Shown: positions 45,158 to 56,344 of the stretch, piece after piece | Layout of the letters: the number at the start of each line of letters is the position of its first letter | Numbering within the stretch: the first letter of the stretch is position 1 | Assembly: GCF_010093535.1 (NCBI RefSeq) | Contig: NW_022985162.1 | Coordinates: 1-64,000, forward strand | Length of the DNA: 64,000 nt | Direction: 5' to 3' | Origin: Lindgomyces ingoldianus | Taxonomy: Eukaryota; Ascomycota; Dothideomycetes; Pleosporales; Lindgomycetaceae | Notes under the pieces: generated by a model | Databases searched by the model: none | The model's input: only the letters and a program-made list of their open reading frames with translations | What the model was told of the DNA's origin: nothing | Translations under genes and position numbers: made by a program

Positions 45158-46606
45158 GGTAAGCAGCTACGTCAATTTGTGTGCTATGCAGTCGGTAAGT
45201 CATAAAAGGGAAGCCATTATAGGTAAGAGTGCCTCGTGGTAGACTACTCCGATCTGAAAGGCTGTTCACCTACACTATCCTAGAAGACCATCATGTGCTT
45301 GATAGGCTGCGACAAGAGTACCTCAAACTGCAAATACAGTATAGTGTGACAATTGGAGTCACCCACAGGTAGTGTGCCCTCGGTGCCGTACATCCCCCCA
45401 AATCAGTCGAACAAGGGGTGAAAAGGTTCTCGTTGCCCGGTCGTTTAAACATTGGAACGCTCTACCTACTATGAGCAGGTAACTCCATCTTGTGTATAAC
45501 GCAACTATTCACTTGTCCCGCAGGTCTGATTTATACATGCTATGCTCACGCCCATTGTTCAACATGAGCTGAGGAACCGAAAGGAGGAACACAAGAGGAT
45601 TCAATTGATTGCACCCGTTGCTGAAGTTTTGGAAAATAGTGGAGAGAATACGGACTTAAGACCCATAAATTGTGGCTGGTGCTATATGGCAGTATTTTAT
45701 TTGACAATGTCGCTCACTAATACCCAGAAATGTGACACTTGTTCTTATTCACCGTAGACGAACACGTTTAAGTTGGTAAGTTGTCGGCTGTGAAACTGGA
45801 AAGGAACCAGGAAACAAGCTGCCAACCAAAACGAATTTGTATTCCGACATCCTTTACTTAGAATCGGTGTGGGTCTTGTGTGAAGACGTTACGGGGGAGT
45901 GGAGCATGAACGAACACATTCCTTGGCTAATGCCTACTTTCGGTGACGCCTCGCACTAAAAAATTCTCCGCGTCGCCTCATACCGACGATAACCTGCAGC
46001 TTGACGAGCTTAAAGGGCTAGACAGCCTTGGAAAGCTTACATCTGACATCCCGTAGGAAGAGCTCCCAACATTAGTTTCGCCCGCTCACGAGTCCCGTCT
46101 ATGTTATATAGGGCCATGTTCGCATGTTCAAATTGTAGGAGCACTTCGCATTACGGCAAAACGGGGTCCTGAGGTCTGAAACGCGACTGGTTGGCTGTTA
46201 GGCAAGGGGTAGGTGCATGACGAGCCGCCGAAACGTCACCACCGCGAAGACCCTGCGTGCCTGTTACTCAGCCTCGATGCGCCAATCCTCATCTCCAACC
46301 ACGCCCCTCGAACCCACCGCCACTGCGCTCCGCCGCAGTATTCATTTTGTGCCTCCTCAGCTGGTGTAAGCTCTACAGGACAGCTTTATCGACAACCGAC
46401 AGCTCATCAACTCGTCACACGTTGGACCGAGGCGCATTGCTTTGCATCGGTCAGCTTACCTCAAATACGCCGCCTTGCGCATCCCAGGACCCACCGTCTT
46501 GACCGCAACCACGAGACCTATTTCGCAACTCATGCACCCGTCATAGCTTGAGGACCTTTTCTCATTCTTATAATCTGCGCAGCGACCATCATCTTAAACG
46601 AGCGAC
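45158..46606. other. Intergenic, TMEM184 upstream region
   Basis: No supported gene. Frames at 45542-45757 (+) and 46213-46551 (+) lack motifs; the latter lies where the promoter and 5' UTR of the next gene should be. This marks the right edge of the accessory region. Confidence 0.35.
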
Positions 46607-48349
46607 ATGGTGAGACCGGTTTGCGAGGCTGCCTCGCAAGAAGAGGAGCGAAGTGAGTGAGGTGTGCTGCTGATAGCAAGCGGACACTAACAATGCATAG
46701 TTAAGGAAGATCCGATATGGAAATCGCTTACTTTTCATCACTTTGGACTTATTCTTTCTGCGACATTTGGTCTATTAGCTGTTGTCATTGCGCTCTTCCT
46801 AATCCTTCGTCATGCCACCCACTACCTCAAGCCTTGGGAACAGAAACAGTATGTCATCTCTCCATCTTAACAGTGGGGCTCAGAACTGACGGGAGAAGCA
46901 TCATTCGAATTCTTTTCATGATACCCATTTATGCGACTGTCTCCTTCCTCTCCTACATTTACTATCGCCATGCAGTGTATTTCGAACTCATCCGAGACTG
47001 CTATGAAGCTTTTGCGATTGCAAGCTTCTTTACCTTGATGTGCCACTATGTTGCGCCAAATCTACACGAGCAGAAGGAATACTTCAGAACCATAGAACCA
47101 AAGAATTGGGTATGGCCGATGAACTGGATGCAAAAGTGCACAGGCGGGGAGATTAAAGGTGTCTTCCGCAGACCGTTGAGTGGCTTGACATGGTTCAATG
47201 TGTGTGCCCTGGACTCTCATGGTCTATACGAAACTGACCTTTCAGATTGTTTGGATAAGCATCTTCCAATATTGCTTCATACGCGTATTTTTCACCATCG
47301 TAGCAGTTGTCACCCAGGCCTTCGGTGTCTACTGCTCGTCTTCCATGGATCCCCGCTATTCACATATCTGGGTAATCGTTGCTGAAGGCCTCTCAGTCAC
47401 CGTGGCCATGTATTGTTTGATTCAGTTTTACATACAGCTGAAAGGTGACCTGGCACCTTACCGACCATTCCTGAAGGTCCTCTGCATCAAGCTTGTCATT
47501 TTCTTCTGCTTTTGGCAGTCACTCGTAATTTCATTTCTCACAAGAGAAGGCGGTCCCTTAAAAACCAGTAAAAAAATCCAAGGCCCTGATCTGAGAATTG
47601 GCATTCCCTCGATGCTTGTTTGCGTTGAAATGGCAATATTTGCGGTTTTGCACTTGTTTGCATTTCCATGGAAGCCATACGATCTTGGCAGAAACCAGAA
47701 CCCGCTTCATGCCTCTGGCGATGGCTTCTCCGGGGACATCCCCAAGCGATACGCCCATGGCCCGGCGCGGGCCCTGGCATCTGCCTTCAATCCTTGGGAT
47801 ATCATCAAAGCATGCGGCCGTGGTTTCCGCTGGCTATTCGTTGGTGTGCGACACCGCAAAGCCGATATTTCCTATCAGACAAAACTTGGATCAATTTCGT
47901 CGACTAGGTACCCCCAAGGACCGACTTTTGCCGGAAATGGGGAGCTTGCGACAGAGATTACAAAGCCGCGGAAGGGTTCAGCTGGCGCTGGTAAAAATGG
48001 GTTTGAAGACTCAGACACTGCTGGACTATTAAGTCACACGCAAGCTAATCCATACGCGGGACAGGACCCATATAGCGTATCACACGGCAGGCCAGCAGCA
48101 ACATACAACCCGGACAGCCTTCCAGCAGCTCCCGCTCCTGGACAGGAATACGGTGTAACGAGACCAGAGCGGGGCAGACGGACCGAGCTCGAGCCTCAAG
48201 ATAGGTCGTATCGCGGGGCAAGAGTCAGCCCAAGTCCACCACGGCTGCCACAATTGAATACCGAACGACCGATGACCGAGTGGGATATGTTTGCTGGCGC
48301 GAAACCGGGGCCGAGACCCCCGGGCGGCGGCCCACCTGGAATGATATGA
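46607..48349 (+). CDS. TMEM184/DUF300 (Ost-alpha-like) membrane protein
   Basis: Four exons: 46607-46652, 46701-46848, 46899-47199 and 47246-48349 (introns 48, 50 and 46 bp, all GT-AG with CTAAC/CTGAC branches); 532 residues. Exon 1 encodes MVRPVCEAASQEEER; the frame is only kept with the GTGAGT donor at 46653, not the one directly after the ATG. Seven or so hydrophobic helices span about 28-330: LLAVVIALFLIL, ILFMIPIYATVSFLSYIYY, CYEAFAIASFFTLMCHYV, FFTIVAVVTQAFGVYC, LSVTVAMYCLIQFYI, IKLVIFFCFWQSLVISFL and MLVCVEMAIFAVLHLFAF. RDCYEAFA and FCFWQS are family hallmarks. The C-terminal ~200 residues are disordered and Pro/Gly-rich. The family relates to organic solute transporter alpha; the fungal role is unknown, probably vacuolar or plasma membrane. 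Confidence 0.85.
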
Positions 48350-48924
48350 TCTACTTTTAAGGAGTGGGTTTAAGTGTTTTTTCTTCTTTCTTGTACTGGT
48401 AGCGGATTGGTCGCATTGGCTTTCACCTGGATGCATACTCAGGCGCGGTATAGCACCGACGTAAGTGGTCATGGCGATGACCTCTGGCGTCTAGTTTCCT
48501 CACGGTTCTATTGTTTTGAATTTGGTATGGGCAGCATCATTCTTCTTGGATACCCTATTCTTAGTCAGGGTTCTGGAAACCGACTTTGGAGATGTAATGA
48601 TGAAACGGCGAATTAGGCAGTCTGGAAATATGTGGTATCAGAGGATCAAACCCTGTTATACAAAATTGCTTCTGGCATTCATGTGGCGCTCGGTTGTGGC
48701 GGCACCCTAGCCTGTGGCTGAAAACATGCGCCAAGGCCTCGTTCCGTAGAACGCGACTTTCTTTGAAGCTACAAACACTGCGCTGTAACCATCACTTTCA
48801 CCACCCATTTCACCCATCCCAAGCTCTCCAATTCACCGCGCCGCTGCATGTCTAGACACACCGCGCGTTCTTGGACTTCCTATCGCTATTTCTGTGCTTA
48901 GACTAAGCACCTTCGTTCGACCTC
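48350..48924. other. Intergenic, acinus-like gene promoter
   Basis: No gene. The 3' flank of TMEM184 and 5' region of the next gene; a CACC/CCAAGC-rich stretch lies at 48780-48850. No TATA box seen. Confidence 0.35.
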
Positions 48925-50928
48925 ATGACCGACTACAATAGGCTCACGGTTGCGAATCTGCGCCAGCTGCTAAAAGACCGCGGTATTCCTTCGACCGGCC
49001 TTACGCGAAAGGCCCAGATTATAGAGAAGCTGGAGGAGCAGGATCAAACGAATGACGCTGTTGAAGCACATGAGGAAGCCCCAGCGATTGCGCAGCCTGA
49101 TCAGACGGAACCTGTTGAGGATGCGCAGGATGAAATGACTGAAGGTGGCTACACCGTCACTCAAAATAGCGCATATCATGTTGATGTTGATACAGAGCTA
49201 GAGAAAGCCGAACTACCTGCACCTGCCAGTGAGCCCGCGCCCGCGACTGAAGACCAAGAGCCTCCTACTGTAACCGACACCACTGCTGAAGAGCAAATTA
49301 AAGAGCAACATCCTGCGGTGCCTAGCGCGCCTGAGTTAAATGAAGAGCCTGTTTCGATATCACTTGCCCCCGAAGAGCAACCTACGCCTTCAGCTACACC
49401 CAAAGAGCAATCTGCGCCGGAAGCCGCTGAGCCTCTCCCGGGGCCAGCCCCCTCACCCAGAGAGGGACGGCAGGCTCCGGATACAGACACGCCCGTGGTA
49501 TCTTCCACTCCGCCTCCAGATCCCAATGAGAAGCCATCGGTTGAGAAACCAGAGCTACCAGTCATTGTGGAAAGGTCAGAATTGCCCTCGGTCGAGCAAT
49601 CGCGTCTAAACTCCGAAGAATTGGAGGCCGATACTAGGAAGCGCAAGAGGAGGAGTCTATCTCCGGATATCCCTACACAGGACATTAAGGCAAAAAAACC
49701 TCGACCTAGTCGTGATGCCGTGGTAGATGTGCACCTGAAAGAGGACGAAGATACCGTCATGGATCAGCGACCTCCAGTCGAAGTTGAGGAGAAGGCTGTG
49801 GAAGAGAAAAAGGGTGGTGGTGCCAATGGAGTCGGCGACACCGAATCTCCAAAAGCAGAGCCCGTCCAAGCATCGCCTCGTCCCCTCGACTCACGCGAGG
49901 AGGCACCTCAAGAAATATCCCTCCCTGTGGTATCCCCAGCTCTCCACGCCGCAACCCCAGCACTCTACATTCGCAACCTCATGCGCCCACTCAAACCCGA
50001 CCTCTTCCGCGCATCCCTCATTTCCCTCGCAACCCCTGGTTCCACAACCCCCGACCCCTCAATTCTCAAAACCCTCTTCCTCGACACCATACGCACTCAC
50101 GCCTTCGCCCTCTTCACCTCCATCAACGCCGCATCCCGCGCCCGTGCCTCTCTGCACAACCAAAAATGGCCTCCGAATGAACGCAACCGACAGGATCTCT
50201 GGGTTGACTTCGTGCCCGAAGACGAAGTCACATCGTGGATAAAAACAGAAGAAGACACCATAGCCACCGAGAAAGCCGCACGCATCGCCGGTCGCGGAAT
50301 CTCCGCGAAGAAATTCGAAGTCTATTACCAACCTTCGTCATCTGGTACCATTGCCGTCTTTCAAGAAGTCGGCCTCGGGATCCCGGGCGCGCCGAGAGGG
50401 CCAAAAATTGATCCACTGACTATTACCAACACGGGTATGGGCCGTGAGCCGTTGGTGGATACCAACCGACGGCCTTCACAAACTCACGCCCACGCCCTAG
50501 AACTGCTTCCAGCTCAAGATTCAACTCTGAAAGACTCCACAGACAAACCCTTCCAAACCCTAGACTCCCTCTTCCACTCCACAACTACTAAGCCCAAACT
50601 CTACTACCTCCCCGTCTCAGAAACTGTAGCGCGGAAGCGACAGGATGAACTCGATGCCGAAACGAGTCGGGACTGGCGACCAGATGATGTTGTGAGGGGA
50701 CGTGGGAGGGGTGTGTTGGATCAGAAGTTTAGGTATTCGTTTGATGGGGAGAGACTGGTGGAGGTCGGGCCGGATGACAGAGGGCCTTGGAGTGAGGGGT
50801 TTGTGAGGGGGAGGGGAGGATGGAGGGGTGGTGGTGGTGGGGCTTGGAGGGGAGGGGGAGATGGGTATAGGGGGGAGGGGTATAGGGGTGGTGGAGGTTT
50901 TAGGGGGGGGAGGGGTTGGAGGGGGTAG
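48925..50928 (+). CDS. Acinus-like protein: SAP, RRM, RSB motif, RGG tail
   Basis: 667 residues, intronless. A SAP domain (6-40; LTVANLRQLLKDRGIPSTGL) binds DNA/RNA. A long acidic Pro/Glu-rich linker has a basic nuclear signal at 238-243 (RKRKRR). An RRM-like domain follows (about 345-430; ALYIRNLMRP ... HAFALFTSINAASRARASLH). The RSB motif, which binds RNPS1 and SAP18, lies at about 545-575 (QTLDSLFHSTTTKPKLYYLP). The C-terminus is an RGG-type tail (626-667). This domain order is that of acinus, scaffold of the ASAP complex at the exon junction. The gene's last ~200 bp are very G-rich on the plus strand because of the Gly run. Confidence 0.8.
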   Translation: MTDYNRLTVANLRQLLKDRGIPSTGLTRKAQIIEKLEEQDQTNDAVEAHEEAPAIAQPDQTEPVEDAQDEMTEGGYTVTQNSAYHVDVDTELEKAELPAPASEPAPATEDQEPPTVTDTTAEEQIKEQHPAVPSAPELNEEPVSISLAPEEQPTPSATPKEQSAPEAAEPLPGPAPSPREGRQAPDTDTPVVSSTPPPDPNEKPSVEKPELPVIVERSELPSVEQSRLNSEELEADTRKRKRRSLSPDIPTQDIKAKKPRPSRDAVVDVHLKEDEDTVMDQRPPVEVEEKAVEEKKGGGANGVGDTESPKAEPVQASPRPLDSREEAPQEISLPVVSPALHAATPALYIRNLMRPLKPDLFRASLISLATPGSTTPDPSILKTLFLDTIRTHAFALFTSINAASRARASLHNQKWPPNERNRQDLWVDFVPEDEVTSWIKTEEDTIATEKAARIAGRGISAKKFEVYYQPSSSGTIAVFQEVGLGIPGAPRGPKIDPLTITNTGMGREPLVDTNRRPSQTHAHALELLPAQDSTLKDSTDKPFQTLDSLFHSTTTKPKLYYLPVSETVARKRQDELDAETSRDWRPDDVVRGRGRGVLDQKFRYSFDGERLVEVGPDDRGPWSEGFVRGRGGWRGGGGGAWRGGGDGYRGEGYRGGGGFRGGRGWRG

Positions 50929-51578
50929 GTGGTGCTGGCCGCCCAAGTGGGTTTGGGTTGAGCTGGCGTGGAGTCTTGTAGTATTTGTTGGACTTTTCCG
51001 GGTGGCGGGTCTTTTTTTTTGGAAATGGGCCGGTTTATCATCCAGTGGATTCAGAGAGACTCACTCGGGCTTTGTGTGTATGGATACCACGCCTTGGAGT
51101 TCTCGGCCACTATCTGGAAATCGGTACGCTCTCAATGTTAACTCTGGCGCTCTGGGTGGGAATCTAATTGGGTTGGTCTATCTAGCTTGTGTACTGCCGC
51201 GAATCTGACTTCTTTTGGCCGAGTGTTGGCTCTGCAGTCGTTTCCTCCCGAAAGGACGAGAATCTTAAAATGTACTGCTTCTAAGTGGGATTGCATTCAT
51301 ACAGAGTCATGTGAAGGTGTTGTATAGTATATTTCTTTGATATCAACGCTATAAAACTTCAGGGTCTGTTTGTTTGTATCGGCCAGCCCACACCATCCGT
51401 CATACCGGTTGGATCTCTTCCCAACCAGCCAGAAACGCCACGCCATGCTATGCTATGCTATGAGACGTCCTCGGTCCTTTGATGCATACACGTACATACA
51501 CCCATACCCAACTTAACATAAGCCATCGTCAAAAAGCGGAGTTCCCATAGTATACAACTACAGCACTTCCCCCACACC
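50929..51578. other. Convergent intergenic region
   Basis: Lies between the 3' ends of the acinus-like and GRAM-VASt genes. No gene. A small ATGCTATGCTATGCTATG triplication occurs at about 51445-51460. Confidence 0.4.
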
Positions 51579-54500
51579 TCAAACTCCCTCCTCGTTCTTA
51601 CTCTCCGTCCCCCACATTTCCCCCTCCCTCTTCCGCCTAACCGCGCTTTTCAACGCCCTTAACCTCTCCTCCGTAACCCTAATCGCCTCATCAATCTGTC
51701 TCTCCTTCATCCCCTGACTCTGCCTCCCCAACCTCTCTTGCATATCATGCCCACTCTGGACTTTCCCCCACGACTCACCCGTTCGAGAGGAAGCGCCTGC
51801 AACGCCATGCACACGATCCATAGCAACCCTTTCCTCGAGCCAACTCCACAATTCGTTTTCCTCGGTCCGCCAGATTTCCTCGTACGCAGCAATGCGTTGG
51901 GCGGGCGTAATATTAATCTGTCCATGAGAGATCCGCGGGGCACTTCCCCGGAAAAAGAACGACCAAACCAGTAATACAACCAAAAATCCCACAACCACAT
52001 TCACACTCACCACACTCTCCAGAATATCTGCTACGGGGCCAAGGAGCGTCCGAACTGGTTCGAACAAGCCCCAATTACTCCCTTTGGCTGCAGCGGCAGT
52101 TTCAGGAGTGGTGCCTGTTGGAGGAGTGATAGCGGATTCGTCCGAGATGCCGGGTGTACCTTTTGCACGCCGCTTTCCGGGCTTGCCGGGTTTGCCGGGT
52201 GCTTTGAGGAGTTTCGCGGAGACAGCGGAGCGCAGGGCTGAGGCTAGGGAGGTTGCGTAGGTGAGCTGGCCATCGTTGGCGCCTTTTTCTATGGGGCCTG
52301 AGGGCATCGTTAGGGTGGGCAGCTTTTCCTTGGGGGGGAAGGATTGTACCTTTTAACCAACTCTTCCCACTCCACTCGACCACAAACGTCATAATTAACC
52401 TTGTGCTATTCCCAGGCCCCCACATAAGACAGTACCTCGTCTTTGTGAGAAAGATATTTCCACTTGGCACATCTGGCGTACCGGTCGAACATAATACTGT
52501 CACGGCTTTGTCGAGATCGAATTGCTCGAGTGTCGCCGAAATGTTGCATTTTGTTTGTTTGGGGCCAATGGCCCCCCCGAGAGGCTTGATGTATGAGTAG
52601 GTGATGGTTTTGCGGTCTTCACCAAGGCCCTTTTTATCGTCTTCCATTTGCAAATCGCTTGATTTCTGATCCTCCACCAGCCACTTTCGCATAAAAACGC
52701 CTGAGGCGGGGCCCCACATCATGCTATATATTTTACCCAGGGGTGCAGGAATCGTAGTATCGATGAGGAGCTTATCATAATGTAACTCCGAGTCACCACA
52801 CTCCGTAGGCCCGTGTGTTGTCGCGCCCGGGAAATCTTGCGCCGTCGAACTGCCATTTACAACTGCTTCAGCAACGTCACTGAGCTTACTAGGGCCACCG
52901 CCAACAGCTTGCGCGACGACTGCGGATGCTTTCCTGCCCTCGACTTTCACGGAGTCGTTTTCGCTACCTTCGACACTGCCATCTGCCATTTCGGTGAAGC
53001 TTCCTAGTCCCTCTTCTTCTTCAGCGTCTTCGTCGTAAACTTCATCGTCGGAATCCTGGATAGAGCCATCTTCACTTCCAATGGATTCGGCCTTCTCGGT
53101 TTTGTCGCCGGTTCCGGATCCATCCAGTGCCACGCCATTGAGAGATGATTTGAGGTTTGGATGTGAGATCTTCCAGATGCCAATGATGAGGTCGTACGTC
53201 GAGTCTCGAGACAGGAAACTAGCGAAAACGTTGCGAGCATGCAGTGTCTGAATGACAATGGCGTTCGGGAACACTACCGCAGTAGATTTCTTCTCCACCG
53301 ACACCACCTCATCGAAGCTGATAACTAGATTCGTCACCCACCCCAAAATGTTACTCGAAAAGCACAAGTGTCCTTCCGATACATAGAGCCGCCCGTGAAG
53401 CAGGATCTCTTTCTGAAGTGCAGCACTGTAGTCCTCAATTAGGTAATCATCTTCAGGAACACTCTTGAACAGATTATGGAAGTCTCGGTTTCTCTTCGGG
53501 GAAGCAACTGCAAATCCTGTTCCATTCAACCTCTGTCCGTTTAGAACAGCCTGGGGTGCTAAAGTGGAGGTACTGGCGCCTATCGCAGCGGCTATTGTAT
53601 GTCCTGTCGTGGCAGAGCTTCCCCTGTGCCGCCTCTTTCTACCGCCACTAATGCGACTCCGAATACTTCCTTGCCGCTGAATAGCGCTAGGAGACTCTGT
53701 CACCTCTGGATGCCGCGGTGGAGATGTTGTGCCCCCTGAGAGCGTAGTAAGCGATCGAGGTCGTTCATTATTAACAATTGCAGGTTTCTCCGCCGCATAA
53801 GCAGCAGACACTGCCTGCGCCGCAGCGATATCCTCAGCCTTTGCAGAAGCCTGATCGCTTTGCATAGGAAGATTCACCGCGGACGACATTGGGCTAGGAT
53901 CAGAACTGTCGGATATCCCAAGCTGGGCCAAACTCAGATTCCCGGATCCAAGCGTCTCAACTGCAAGTCTTCGTTTTTCAGTTCCCGGATTCTCTGTCGT
54001 AGCGTCTGCGTTTTCCGGTCCAATGACCTCTTCACCACCAGCGTCGCCCGTCTTTTTGTCCTCGCCGTTCTGTTGCGGAAAGCTGTTCTTATTTTTGTTT
54101 CCCGTTGTTGTATTAGATATAGTACTACTTAAAGTGTTTGCCGCGTTCTGGGCTGCAGAAAATACTGAGGAGAAGAATCCACCAGGTGACTGGGGAGGGA
54201 AGGCAGTTCCACCAGGTGTCTTCGCCTCTTCAATAGTAGGCGAAAGGGGTGCTGTAATGGAATTAGATAGTTTACTTGGGGGATTTGTAGCTGAGCGCAC
54301 GCGTCGGTGCGATATCATGTTCCCCGAAGGGGAGGTAACGATATTGGGATTCGACTGCGAAGCGCCGTGTTTCGCACCCGACTTTGAGCTCGCAGTGGAT
54401 TCAGTGGGAGACGCTTGCTTTGCATCGGTAGGTGTAGGCGGGGTCACCAAAGTTGTAGGGGCCTCAGTTAGATTTGGCGGAGTTGCCGGGAGCTGGGTAA

Positions 54501-55773
54501 TGATCCTCTTCGGCGCGGATGAAGGAAGGGTGGGTGTAGATTGAGTCTCTGCTCCGTCATGAATTGATGGTGGCGAAGCGTGCAGAGGCAGGTTATCATC
54601 CAAAACCTTTGAGCCGCGCCTGGAGCTGGGTCGCTTGCCGCCGAACAGTGCTCCCAACCCACCCCCACTCGTGCTGGGCCTCGCTCCGTCCGTCTCACCG
54701 CCGGTCTTAGGGGATGTGGACCTCCGTGTGGGTGCAAATGCTTCCCTAAGTTTCCCAACCGGGGACGGGCTCCGCCTAACGTTTGCAGCAACGTCAAGTG
54801 TCTTTGCGTGTATGGGAGTGGGTACTTCGGCGGAAGTCGCGGAGTCAACGAGCGCTGCACTCTGAGAGGCAGTAGAATCGACAGTCTCAGAAGCGATCAA
54901 GGGCGAGGACAATGTTAAGTATCCCGCGTGGGAATGGTGTGTTGAAATGCCAGGGCGGGCTGGGGAGCTAAGGCTTGGTTAGTTGTGACGCGCAAGCCGA
55001 GTGGATTGGCCAAGAACAAAGAGGACGAGAAGCAACAAGAGGGCTGGGTCGCACAAATATTGGCAGTAAAAAATAGGTGGTAACAAGCGAGCGACCGCCT
55101 GCAGCATGTGCAGTGTGGATGTTTGCGCAGCGATGTAGTCGGCGGGATGCGGAGTCCAGGCTGGCTGGTGGGAAAGTGTCCAAGCTCTCCGCTCCGCCAA
55201 TGCCACCACGAGCGCAGCCTCCAATGGGACGCCGCATCACCGCTATTAATAACGCACAACAAGATAAACATCAGCGAGAAAGGAGAGCAATACTTACGAT
55301 TCAGCATCCGAGTCTTCAGTGAGCAGGCTACTTGCGACACTCTTGTGAAGACCAAGGGACTCTTCACTCTGAAACGGGGGGTCCATGCTCAGCGGCCTGG
55401 TGTCGGGGAGCGGGGGAACCTCTCCAGCAGCATCGAGTTGCGACAGGTCGTCTTGGGTACCGGACTTTCTTCGTCGCCGTCGTCCCTTGAACAGCTTGGA
55501 CATCCTCCTGCGGTGTGAGGAGCCCTCGCTGTGCTGGCCATCCTCGGAGCCGCGGCTCTTGAACTTGTCCAAAGTGCCATCGCCCGACAACGCCGGCCCA
55601 TTCGATCCATCGCCCGGGTTGTCAGTGCTTGCAATTGAGTGTGCCGATGAGATACTGCCGCCTTTGGACAGCTGTGGGCCGTTAGGGGCAGCGAGGGAGT
55701 TCTGCTGACTAGTCGGACCCGTCGACGAGGTTCGTGACACGGTGCCTGGAGCGTGGTCGACAGAGGCCTCCAT
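51579..55773 (-). CDS. GRAM-VASt membrane protein (Lam/Aster sterol transporter)
   Basis: Exons 55773-55298, 54967-52350 and 52297-51579 give 1270 residues. The last intron is 52 bp; the first is 330 bp, unusually long here, chosen because acceptor CCTTAG restores the conserved GYLTLSSPLI text in frame. The N-terminal ~650 residues are disordered, with a basic RRRMSKLFKGRRRRRKSG patch and SLGLHKSVASSLLTEDSDAES. The GRAM domain is about 655-765 (FHNLFKSVPEDDYLIEDYS, LCFSSNILGWVTNLVI). The VASt (StART-like) domain is about 885-1050 (DTTIPAPLGKIYSMMWG, then SYIKPLGGAIGPKQTKC). A single TM helix lies at about 1130-1148 (VVVGFLVVLLVWSFFF). Such proteins are anchored in the ER at plasma-membrane contact sites and move sterols. 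There is no PH or BAR domain, so it is nearest to Lam6/Ltc1-type proteins. Confidence 0.85.
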
Positions 55774-56344
55774 TGTGCTTAATAATAGGTATGTCGCGCG
55801 GGGAGGGGTATTCGGGTTGGTACTGTGGAAGGCAGCGTGTGGTCACAGCGACATAGCGAGGGTCGCGACCGGGTGAGGTTGTTCGTTTGCGGGGAACGGC
55901 GTGACGGGGTCGTGATGATGTCGTCAGGGGCGCAATCTGAGTCGCAGGCGACGTGCAAAGGAGCTACGGATGTGTAGGAGGAGATGCTATGGAGATGCGG
56001 AGGGGAGCATGATCTGAGAAAGCGAGGAGAGAGAGCGGGCGCGCTCGATGGACAAGGAAACGAGGCCGTCAGCTAGCCATTGCGCTGGTGCGATTGACAC
56101 TCAGCTGCGAGCTGGTGCTCCGCCTGCCACCTGAACTGGGGGGTTTGCGTGTGATCGCCGCCCAGGACATGCCTGCTCCGCCAAGCGAGCACCACCTGGG
56201 CACCCGTCATGCCGCCCAAGGCAGAGGGCGGGTCACTCACCTCGCGCTCCCTCAGCAAACTCCTGTTCACCATACCCCAGTCCACCATGAAACCTCGCGC
56301 ATAATAGCCCCTCCCGCTGACGCTCTCTTCCATACAGCCTCACC
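55774..56344. promoter_or_regulatory. Divergent promoter region, G+C-rich
   Basis: 571 bp between the GRAM-VASt gene and the coiled-coil gene start codons. G+C-rich and stop-poor, so several chance frames exist. CGTGATGATGTCGTCA at ~55911 holds a CRE-like half site. No TATA box seen. Confidence 0.35.
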
